Program-made: the position numbers and the translations under genes
In this document: piece after piece, positions 1 to 5,427 of the stretch
How the letters are laid out: every line of letters begins with the position of its first letter
Numbering within the stretch: the stretch's first letter is position 1
Assembly: GCA_016297675.1 (NCBI GenBank)
Contig: JAEDGE010000080.1
Location: 1-8,329, forward strand
Direction: 5' to 3'
From: Oscillospiraceae bacterium
Lineage (GTDB): Bacteria; Bacillota; Clostridia; Oscillospirales; Ruminococcaceae
Length of the DNA stretch: 8,329 bases
The notes under the pieces: model-generated
Database searches by the model: none
Told to the model about the DNA's origin: nothing
What the model saw: only the letters and a program-made list of their open reading frames with translations

Positions 1-1
1 A

Positions 2-1405
2 GTCCATGCGGAATTGAATACCGCTTCTAAGATTTATTGTAACTGCCGGAATGCATTCGGTTTGGAAGTGAATACACAGGTTTGTCCGGTTTGTATGGGG
101 ATGCCGGGGACGCTGCCGACCTTGAATGAAAAGGTTGTAGAATATGCCATTAAAATGGGGCATGCTATGAATTGTACCATCAACGGCGTTTGCAAGCAGG
201 ACAGAAAGAATTATTTTTATCCGGATTTGCCGAAAGCTTATCAGATTTCACAGGCAGAAGTACCACTGTGTGAACATGGTTATCTGGACATCATGGTAGA
301 CGGTGAAGAAAAGCGAATTGGTGTAACTCGTATCCATATTGAAGAAGATGCCGGAAAACTGCTGCACGATGCTTCGTTCTCTGGTTCTCTGGTTGACCTA
401 AACCGTTGCGGCGTGCCGCTGATTGAAATTGTTTCGGAACCAGATATTCGCAGCAGTGCAGAGGCAAAGGCATATCTGGAAACCATTAAGTCGATTTTGC
501 AGTATCTGAACATTTCTGACTGTAAGATGCAGGAAGGTTCCATTCGTTGTGATGTCAATGTATCCGTTCGGAAGAAGGGCAGCACGGAATTCGGAACACG
601 CTGCGAGATGAAGAATGTCAATAGCTTTAGTGCAGCAGTGCGTGGGATTGAGTACGAGGCAAAGCGGCAGATTGAGGTGTTGGAATCTGGCGGTACCATT
701 GTGCAGGAAACTCGTCGTTGGGACGATGCCAAGGGCATGAGCTACACCATGCGAAGCAAGGAAGATGCACAGGACTATCGATATTTCCCAGAGCCGGATT
801 TGCTGACGATTGTAGTACCGGAAGAGAAAATTGAAGCATTAAAGGCTTCCATTCCGGAATTGCCGAATGCAAAAATCCGTCGCTATGTAAAAGAATTTGG
901 TCTGTCGCAGGTAGATGCCACTTTGATTGCAGAAGATTTAGAGCGTTCCAGCATGTTTGATGCCTGCAATGAAATTGGTACTTGCAAGCCGAAGAGTATC
1001 AGCAACTGGATTTTATCCGATATTGCGAAGTTCACCAATGATACCGGCAAGAAAATCAGTGAAACACCGCTGACACCGCAGCGCCTTACGGATTTGGTAG
1101 GACAAGTAGAAAAGGGTGTAATTTCCAATTCTGCTGCTAAGAAGGTGTTCCAGATTGTGCTGGAAACTGGAAAAGAACCACTTGCTATTATTGAGGAAGA
1201 GGGCATGGCACAGAATTCGGATACTGATTTCCTGGAACAGCTGGCAAAGGATGTATTGGCGAAGAATGAGAAGTCTGTAACGGACTATAAAAACGGCAAG
1301 ACCAATGCACTGGGCTATCTGGTTGGTCAGTGTATGAAGGCTTCCAAGGGCAAGGCAAATCCGGGCATTGTGAAGGAAATTGTCACTCGTATGCTGACAG
1401 AATAA
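2..1405 (+). CDS. gatB: Aspartyl/glutamyl-tRNA(Asn/Gln) amidotransferase subunit B (5' end cut off by window edge)
   Basis: GatB is the tRNA-binding kinase subunit of the cytoplasmic GatCAB complex. It phosphorylates the side chain of Glu-tRNA(Gln) or Asp-tRNA(Asn), which is then amidated with ammonia from GatA. The frame is open from base 2 and reads VHAELNTASK, matching the conserved GatB start region, so the gene begins upstream of the window. The TTG at 14 is an internal Leu codon, not a start. The visible part is 467 residues; the family is near 475, so about 10 are missing. Visible in order, numbered from base 2: cysteines 13, 15, 28 and 31 (YCNC, CPVC), possibly metal-binding; IHIEEDAGK; the GatB signature DLNRCGVPLIEIVSEPD at 132-148; QEGSIRCDVNVSVR; MRSKEDAQDYRYFPEPD from 250; and a C-terminal GatB/YqeY tRNA-binding domain from about 330. 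It ends in TAA just before a terminator hairpin. gatC and gatA probably lie upstream (inference from usual gene order). Confidence 0.97.
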   Translation, partial: VHAELNTASKIYCNCRNAFGLEVNTQVCPVCMGMPGTLPTLNEKVVEYAIKMGHAMNCTINGVCKQDRKNYFYPDLPKAYQISQAEVPLCEHGYLDIMVDGEEKRIGVTRIHIEEDAGKLLHDASFSGSLVDLNRCGVPLIEIVSEPDIRSSAEAKAYLETIKSILQYLNISDCKMQEGSIRCDVNVSVRKKGSTEFGTRCEMKNVNSFSAAVRGIEYEAKRQIEVLESGGTIVQETRRWDDAKGMSYTMRSKEDAQDYRYFPEPDLLTIVVPEEKIEALKASIPELPNAKIRRYVKEFGLSQVDATLIAEDLERSSMFDACNEIGTCKPKSISNWILSDIAKFTNDTGKKISETPLTPQRLTDLVGQVEKGVISNSAAKKVFQIVLETGKEPLAIIEEEGMAQNSDTDFLEQLAKDVLAKNEKSVTDYKNGKTNALGYLVGQCMKASKGKANPGIVKEIVTRMLTE

Positions 1406-1420
1406 ACAAAAAACCAACAA

Positions 1421-1459
1421 AAAAGCACCCGTCTGCATCATTTGCAGATGGATGCTTTT
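1421..1459. terminator. Probable bidirectional intrinsic terminator between convergent genes
   Basis: Arms 1421-1437 and 1443-1459 pair over 17 positions with one A-C mismatch and one G-U pair, around a 5-base loop (TCATT). The plus-strand arm ends in TTTT followed by CC, giving a short U tract for gatB. Read on the minus strand, the stem is followed by a T-rich run (TTTTTTGTTGGTTTTTTG), a better U tract for the pseudouridine synthase gene, whose stop is only 20 bp away. One hairpin can therefore end transcription from both sides. Seen directly in the sequence; the function is inference from position and shape. Confidence 0.85.
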
Positions 1460-1478
1460 CCTTGCATGAGATGGAAAA

Positions 1479-2447
1479 TCAGGAATCCTGCGGAAAGAAC
1501 TGTTTTATAAAATCCGGAATCGGTGCAGTAAAGACACGATGTTGCAGGTAGGCGAGACAGGAATCCGGTTCTGGTTCAAATTGCAGCCGATACGCACAGA
1601 GCAGTTGGTGTGTACAGTGCAGCTGTTGATTTCGCTGTCGGTTTCCATATTTGTTGTCACCTGCCAGTGGAGCACCAATATGTGCCATATGGGCACGAAT
1701 TTGATGGGTACGTCCGGTATGGAGTGTAATTTCCGCCAGACAGAGCGAACCGTTTTGCTGCAATATACGATAGGATGTGCAAATTTCCCGATAGCCGGCT
1801 TTGGGACGGTCAGAAATTGAAACCGTATTGGTTTTTGTATCTTTGCAATGATAGGCGTGTAATGTTGCTTTTGATTTAGGGGGGATTGCCGTTAGAATGC
1901 AGAGATAGGTTTTCTGAATGTGGTTTTCCCGAATCAGGCGATTGACTTCTCGCAATGCAGCGGCATTTTTTGCAGCAATCACCAGTCCTTCTGTATTGCG
2001 ATCCAGCCGGTTGCAGATGGCTGGGGCAAAGCTCTGTTCCTGTTCAGGATGATAGACACCTTTTTGCTGTAAATAGGCGTGGAGATGATTGACAAGACAA
2101 TTGTCAGCGTGTTCCGCATCACTATGCACCAGCATACCAATAGGTTTATATAAAATCAACAGGTTTTCATCCTCGTAGCAGACAGAAAGACTGGCAGCAT
2201 TGCCTTGTGCTGCCTTTTTTTCCACAGCTGCTGGAACCGTTTGCAGGCAGTCATCCGGCAGAAAAATAGTAATGACATCACCGGTTTGCAGGCGTGTTTC
2301 GCCGGTACAGCGTTTTCGATTGACTTTAATTTGTTTTTTCCGAATAGCTTTATAGAGCAGACTGGCAGGCAGAGAGGGCAGCATTTTTTTCAGAAAGCGG
2401 TCGACTCGCTGTTCGCTGTCATTTTGTTGGATTACAAATGTTTTCAT
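1479..2447 (-). CDS. RluA/RluD-family RNA pseudouridine synthase
   Basis: This 322-residue enzyme should isomerise specific uridines to pseudouridine, most likely in 23S rRNA (RluC/RluD type) or tRNA; the exact target cannot be read from sequence. Residues 13-65 form an S4-like RNA-binding domain (QRVDRFLKKMLP ... IKVNRK ... GDVITIF). The catalytic domain follows: YKPIGMLVHSD at 100-110, the motif CNRLDRNTEGLVIAAKN at 145-161 with predicted catalytic Asp149, and HTGRTHQIRAHMAHIGAPLAGD at 243-264. The usual HRLD of the family is NRLD here, a variant I recall from Clostridia members. The frame is open 97 codons further upstream to 2738, but that stretch crosses the promoter region and overlaps radC, and family members start with MKTF-like sequence, so I choose the ATG at 2447. 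An AGAAGGGAG Shine-Dalgarno lies 28 bases upstream, separated by a small hairpin. The gene converges on gatB and diverges from radC. Confidence 0.93.
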   Translation of the reverse strand: MKTFVIQQNDSEQRVDRFLKKMLPSLPASLLYKAIRKKQIKVNRKRCTGETRLQTGDVITIFLPDDCLQTVPAAVEKKAAQGNAASLSVCYEDENLLILYKPIGMLVHSDAEHADNCLVNHLHAYLQQKGVYHPEQEQSFAPAICNRLDRNTEGLVIAAKNAAALREVNRLIRENHIQKTYLCILTAIPPKSKATLHAYHCKDTKTNTVSISDRPKAGYREICTSYRILQQNGSLCLAEITLHTGRTHQIRAHMAHIGAPLAGDNKYGNRQRNQQLHCTHQLLCAYRLQFEPEPDSCLAYLQHRVFTAPIPDFIKQFFPQDS

Positions 2448-2459
2448 AAATGATTTTAC

Positions 2460-2484
2460 TTCGCAGAGATGCGAACTCCCTTCT
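2460..2484 (-). promoter_or_regulatory. Ribosome site of the pseudouridine synthase gene with a hairpin inserted between Shine-Dalgarno and start
   Basis: On the minus strand AGAAGGGAG (2484-2476) is the only good Shine-Dalgarno match upstream of the ATG at 2447, but it lies 28 bases away, too far for normal initiation. Directly between them is a perfect inverted repeat TTCGCA-TCTC-TGCGAA (2475-2460). If it folds, the remaining single-stranded gap to the ATG is 12 bases, near a workable spacing. The repeat and distances are visible; the idea that folding brings the site close to the start is inference. Confidence 0.5.
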
Positions 2485-2498
2485 ATAACTTCTATTTG

Positions 2499-2507
2499 AG
2501 TATACCA
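2499..2507 (-). promoter_or_regulatory. Extended -10 promoter for the pseudouridine synthase gene
   Basis: The minus strand reads TGGTATACT, which fits the extended -10 form TGnTATAAT with one mismatch in the hexamer. The bases 17-18 upstream are T-rich and have no good -35, as is common for extended -10 promoters. The predicted start is around 2492, giving a leader of about 45 bases that contains the Shine-Dalgarno and the small hairpin. Confidence 0.65.
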
Positions 2508-2514
2508 CAAATTC

Positions 2515-2544
2515 TTGAAAAAGAAAAGGATGTTTTTGTATTTT
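2515..2544 (+). promoter_or_regulatory. Candidate promoter for radC
   Basis: TTGAAA at 2515-2520 matches the -35 consensus at 5 of 6 positions. TATTTT at 2539-2544 matches the -10 at 4 of 6, with an 18-bp spacer. A start near 2551 would leave a short leader holding the Shine-Dalgarno at 2557. The site lies back to back with the leftward extended -10, so the two polymerases would compete or share control. The weak -10 keeps confidence moderate. Confidence 0.45.
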
Positions 2545-2556
2545 CTGGAATCGAAG

Positions 2557-2562
2557 AGGTGA
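2557..2562 (+). promoter_or_regulatory. Shine-Dalgarno that fixes the TTG start of radC
   Basis: AGGTGA is followed by 7 bases and then TTG at 2570. No ATG or GTG in frame has a comparable site: the next in-frame ATG (Met23) would remove the start of the conserved N-terminal region. This supports initiation at TTG. Confidence 0.8.
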
Positions 2563-2569
2563 GAAAAGT

Positions 2570-3304
2570 TTGGCAGAACAGAAAGAAACACAAACCACAA
2601 AAACAGAAAATTTAAACAAAGGACACCGCAGCCGCATGCGAAACCGCTATTTGGCGTGTGGATTTTCCGGCTTTCAGGAGCATGAAATACTGGAAATGCT
2701 GTTGTTTTATGCTTTGCCTCGTGTGAACACCAATCCAATTGCCCATCTTCTTTTGAATACGTTTCATTCGCTTTCCGGTGTTATGGACGCTGACATCACA
2801 GAATTGAAAAAAATTCCGGGCATTCAGGATCAGGCAGCAATTTTTTTGAAAATGATGCCGGATTTATTCCGCTGCTATCAGCTGAGCAAAGAAAAAGAAG
2901 AAGCAAACCGTGTTAAGCTGGAAATCGAACGAAAAGCAGTCATGACTGCCCATTTACGCAATTTATATACAGGTGTCAGCAAGGAACAAGTGGCATTGAT
3001 TTTGTTGGACAATAGTATGCAGATCATCGAACAATGTTTTGTATCGGATGGTTCTGCAAATCTGGTATCCATCAGCATTCGGAAAATCGTGGAAATTGCT
3101 CTGAAAAACAATGCAGTCTTTGTGATACTGGCACACAATCATCCGGCGGGTTCTGCTGCTCCTTCTCGGGAAGATATGTATGTAACCAAACAACTTTATA
3201 ATGCCCTTCGATATCTGGATATTACATTGCAAGATCACTACATTTTAGGGAAAGATATGATTTTATCCATGCGGGAACATGGTTTTTGGGAAACGCTTCT
3301 ATAA
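2570..3304 (+). CDS. radC: RadC-family protein (JAB/MPN metalloprotease-fold domain with N-terminal helix-hairpin-helix region)
   Basis: The product is 244 residues, slightly longer than the roughly 225 usual for RadC, because of a Lys/Thr-rich hydrophilic start (residues 2-18). Residues 19-105 form the helical N-terminal region, with a helix-hairpin-helix-like turn LKKIPGI at 79-85, a fold often used for non-specific DNA contact. Residues about 122-244 are the JAB/MPN domain. Its zinc signature is intact: H189-x-H191, Ser199 and Asp202 (HNHPAGSAAPSRED), followed by DHYILGKD. The intact ligands predict a metal-bound, probably hydrolytic domain, but no substrate is established for the family; the historical radiation phenotype of E. 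coli radC was traced to recG. The N-terminal form (GHRSRMRNRYLACGFSGFQEHEILEMLLFYALPR region) is the variant I associate with Clostridia. It starts at TTG with a good ribosome site and reads towards uvrB, 155 bp away. No signal peptide or membrane segment is seen. Confidence 0.92.
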   Translation: MAEQKETQTTKTENLNKGHRSRMRNRYLACGFSGFQEHEILEMLLFYALPRVNTNPIAHLLLNTFHSLSGVMDADITELKKIPGIQDQAAIFLKMMPDLFRCYQLSKEKEEANRVKLEIERKAVMTAHLRNLYTGVSKEQVALILLDNSMQIIEQCFVSDGSANLVSISIRKIVEIALKNNAVFVILAHNHPAGSAAPSREDMYVTKQLYNALRYLDITLQDHYILGKDMILSMREHGFWETLL

Positions 3305-3310
3305 GTACAT

Positions 3311-3331
3311 CATTCGACCGAATGGTATAAA
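3311..3331 (+). promoter_or_regulatory. Palindrome abutting a possible extended -10 (candidate operator/promoter of uvrBA)
   Basis: CATTCG-AC-CGAATG (3311-3324) is a perfect 6+6 bp inverted repeat. It is followed at once by TATAAA (3326-3331), and together with the end of the palindrome this reads TGGTATAAA, an extended -10 form. No recognisable -35 lies 17 bp upstream. The palindrome would occupy the spacer of this promoter, a usual place for a repressor site. It could also be a weak hairpin after radC, but there is no U tract. Candidate only. Confidence 0.35.
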
Positions 3332-3343
3332 ATAAGACATACA

Positions 3344-3385
3344 GTTGTCGCATTTCCTGTGGTATCATAGATAATATGCGACAAC
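3344..3385 (+). promoter_or_regulatory. Ten-base inverted repeat flanking a second possible extended -10 upstream of uvrB
   Basis: GTTGTCGCAT (3344-3353) is repeated in perfect inverted form as ATGCGACAAC (3376-3385), 22 bases apart. Allowing a 3-base bulge, the pairing extends to 12 bp. Between the arms lies TGGTATCAT (3360-3368), an extended -10 form, plus GATAAT (3370-3375). The arm centres are 32 bp apart, about three helical turns. This layout suits a pair of protein half-sites around a promoter, or a hairpin if transcription begins at the upstream candidate. The repeat is seen; its role is inference. Confidence 0.45.
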
Positions 3386-3395
3386 AACTGCAATG

Positions 3396-3420
3396 TTTGT
3401 TCTATTTTTACAAGAACAAA
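3396..3420 (+). repeat. Hairpin in the uvrB leader
   Basis: TTTGTTCT (3396-3403) and AGAACAAA (3413-3420) form a perfect 8-bp stem with a 9-base loop, lying 23 bases before the Shine-Dalgarno of uvrB. It has no following U run, so it is not a normal terminator. The half-sites are GTTC then GAAC, the reverse order of the Gram-positive LexA box (GAAC-N4-GTTC), and the spacing is wrong, so I do not call it a LexA site. Confidence 0.45.
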
Positions 3421-3443
3421 TCCATATCTGTTTCAAATCAATC

Positions 3444-3450
3444 AGGAGGT
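3444..3450 (+). promoter_or_regulatory. Shine-Dalgarno that fixes the ATG start of uvrB
   Basis: AGGAGGT is a perfect anti-16S match, 9 bases before the ATG at 3460. It rules out the longer in-frame reading from 3376, which would run through the leader hairpin, and the GTG at 3451, which directly abuts the site. Confidence 0.9.
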
Positions 3451-3459
3451 GTGCTGGAA

Positions 3460-5427
3460 ATGGAACAGTTTGTATTACATGCACCATACCAACCGACCGG
3501 AGATCAGCCAGAAGCAATTGCGGAACTGGTGAAAGGCATTCAAAACGGCGAGCATGAACAGACACTTCTGGGGGTGACTGGTTCTGGAAAGACGTTTACC
3601 ATTGCCAATGTCATTGCACAAGTCAATAGACCAACGCTTGTTTTGGCACACAATAAAATTCTGGCAGCCCAGCTTTGTTCGGAATTTAAAGAATTTTTTC
3701 CGGAAAATGCGGTAGAATATTTTGTCAGCTATTACGACTACTATCAGCCGGAGGCATATGTTCCAAGCACAGACAGCTATATTGAAAAAGATTCTTCCAT
3801 CAATGATGATATTGACAAGCTGCGGCATTCTGCGACTACAGCACTGGCAGAGCGAAGGGATGTCATCATTGTTGCCAGCGTTTCCTGTATTTACTCGCTG
3901 GGTAGTCCGGAGGAATACCGTTCTATGGTGGTTTCTATCCGGAAGGGCATGGAAAAGCCAAGAGAAGTGTTGCTGAAAGAACTGGTTGCCATTCAGTATG
4001 AGCGGAACGATATCCAGTTTGTACGAAACAAGTTTCGGGTACGGGGCGATGTGGTGGAGATTTTTCCGTCCAATTCTAACAATATTGCCATTCGGGTGGA
4101 GTATTTTGGAGATGAAATCGACCGTATTTGTGAAATTGATACGGTTACAGGCAATGTCCTTTCCACGCTACAGCACGCTGCGATTTTTCCCGCATCTCAT
4201 TACGTTGTCAGCGGTGATCGTGTTACCAAGGCAGTTGCAGAAATTGAAGCTGAATTGCAGCAGCGAGTTGCGTACTTTGAAGCGAATCACAAGCTGATTG
4301 AAGCACAGCGGATTGCACAGCGTACCCATTATGATATGGAGATGCTGCAGGAAATCGGCTTTTGCAGTGGCATTGAGAATTATTCCCGTATTCTTTCCGG
4401 TAGACCAGCTGGCAGCGTTCCCTATACGTTGTTAGATCATTTCCCGAAAGATTTTCTGTTGGTAGTGGATGAGAGCCATGTTACCCTGCCGCAGGTGCGT
4501 GCGATGTCTGCCGGTGACCATGCACGAAAGAAAACGTTGGTGGATTACGGCTTTCGGCTGCCGAGTGCGTTTGACAATCGTCCCTTGAACTTTGATGAAT
4601 TTTATGAACGAGTACCACAGGCGATCTATGTCAGTGCAACACCGGGAGAATTTGAAAAGCAGCATTCCCATGCCATTGTAGAGCAGGTAATTCGACCGAC
4701 TGGCTTGTTAGACCCCTTGGTCAGTGTGCGTCCAGTTTCCGGACAGATGGAAGACCTGTACTCTGAGATTCAAAAACGAGTGGAGCGAAACGAACGGGTA
4801 TTGATTACCACTTTAACGAAACGCATGGCGGAAGATTTGACAGCTTATCTGGAAAAGCTGTCTGTTCGGGTGCAGTATCTGCATCATGATGTGGACACTG
4901 TGAAACGAATGGAAATCATTCGGGATTTGCGGTTGGGCGAGTTTGATGTATTGGTTGGAATCAACCTGCTGCGAGAGGGATTGGATATTCCGGAAGTTTC
5001 TCTGGTTGCGATTCTGGATGCTGATAAGGAAGGTTTTCTGCGGAGTGAAACTTCTCTGATTCAAACCATTGGACGAGCTGCCCGTAATGCAAACGGGGAA
5101 GTCATTCTCTATGCAGACGAAGTGACTGGTTCGATGGAACGGGCAATTGTAGAAACAGAACGCCGCCGGAAGAAACAGATGGCATATAATGCGGCACATG
5201 GGATTGTGCCAAAGACTATCACAAAAGCCGTGCGGGATGTCATTGAAATTGCCAGCAAGGAAGAAGTGGAAGAGAAAACAGCTGTGCCAAAGATGAGCGA
5301 GAAAGAACGAAAAGCCCTCATTGAAACACTGACTGCACAGATGAAAGAAGCAGCAAAGTTGTTGGAATTTGAACATGCTGCGTATTTGAGAGATAAAATT
5401 CAGGAACTAAAGGGGAAGAAAAAATGA
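3460..5427 (+). CDS. uvrB: Excinuclease ABC subunit B (UvrB)
   Basis: UvrB is the damage-verifying helicase-like ATPase of nucleotide excision repair. UvrA2 loads it on DNA, it inserts a beta-hairpin between the strands at a lesion, and it then recruits UvrC for the two incisions. The product has 655 residues, within the family's usual 650-675. Visible: N-terminal YQPTGDQPEAI (10-20); Walker A GVTGSGKT (38-45); the tyrosine-rich beta-hairpin YYDYYQPEAYVPSTDSYIEKD (91-111); Walker B region VVDESH with D337-E338; helicase motif VI QTIGRAARN (535-543) with R539 and R542; and a C-terminal UVR coiled-coil motif (about 617-651), which contacts UvrC. All key residues are present. The start is set by AGGAGGT nine bases upstream. 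The stop overlaps the uvrA start by 4 bp (ATGA), so the two are co-transcribed and probably translationally coupled. No LexA box of the GAAC-N4-GTTC form is visible upstream. Confidence 0.98.
   Translation: MEQFVLHAPYQPTGDQPEAIAELVKGIQNGEHEQTLLGVTGSGKTFTIANVIAQVNRPTLVLAHNKILAAQLCSEFKEFFPENAVEYFVSYYDYYQPEAYVPSTDSYIEKDSSINDDIDKLRHSATTALAERRDVIIVASVSCIYSLGSPEEYRSMVVSIRKGMEKPREVLLKELVAIQYERNDIQFVRNKFRVRGDVVEIFPSNSNNIAIRVEYFGDEIDRICEIDTVTGNVLSTLQHAAIFPASHYVVSGDRVTKAVAEIEAELQQRVAYFEANHKLIEAQRIAQRTHYDMEMLQEIGFCSGIENYSRILSGRPAGSVPYTLLDHFPKDFLLVVDESHVTLPQVRAMSAGDHARKKTLVDYGFRLPSAFDNRPLNFDEFYERVPQAIYVSATPGEFEKQHSHAIVEQVIRPTGLLDPLVSVRPVSGQMEDLYSEIQKRVERNERVLITTLTKRMAEDLTAYLEKLSVRVQYLHHDVDTVKRMEIIRDLRLGEFDVLVGINLLREGLDIPEVSLVAILDADKEGFLRSETSLIQTIGRAARNANGEVILYADEVTGSMERAIVETERRRKKQMAYNAAHGIVPKTITKAVRDVIEIASKEEVEEKTAVPKMSEKERKALIETLTAQMKEAAKLLEFEHAAYLRDKIQELKGKKK

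Noticed and set aside
14..16. TTG as a start codon for gatB
   Set aside because: The frame is open back to base 2 and reads VHAEL, conserved GatB sequence; the gene is simply cut by the window edge.
280..738. 152-codon open frame on the minus strand inside gatB
   Set aside because: Antisense shadow of a conserved gene; no ribosome site or recognisable domain.
2472..2486. Possible LexA box (CGAAC followed by TTCT) near the divergent promoters
   Set aside because: The second half does not fit GTTC at the required 4-base spacing; the match comes from the Shine-Dalgarno and hairpin of the leftward gene.
2448..2738. A 97-residue N-terminal extension of the pseudouridine synthase
   Set aside because: It would cross the divergent promoter region and overlap radC, resembles no family sequence, and the ATG at 2447 gives the normal family start.
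3376..3459. A 28-residue N-terminal extension of UvrB
   Set aside because: A perfect AGGAGGT lies 9 bases before the ATG at 3460, and the extension translates the leader hairpin into sequence not found in UvrB.
4813..5376. 187-codon open frame on the minus strand inside uvrB
   Set aside because: Low-complexity Phe/Cys/His-rich translation typical of an antisense shadow; the sense strand is conserved UvrB.
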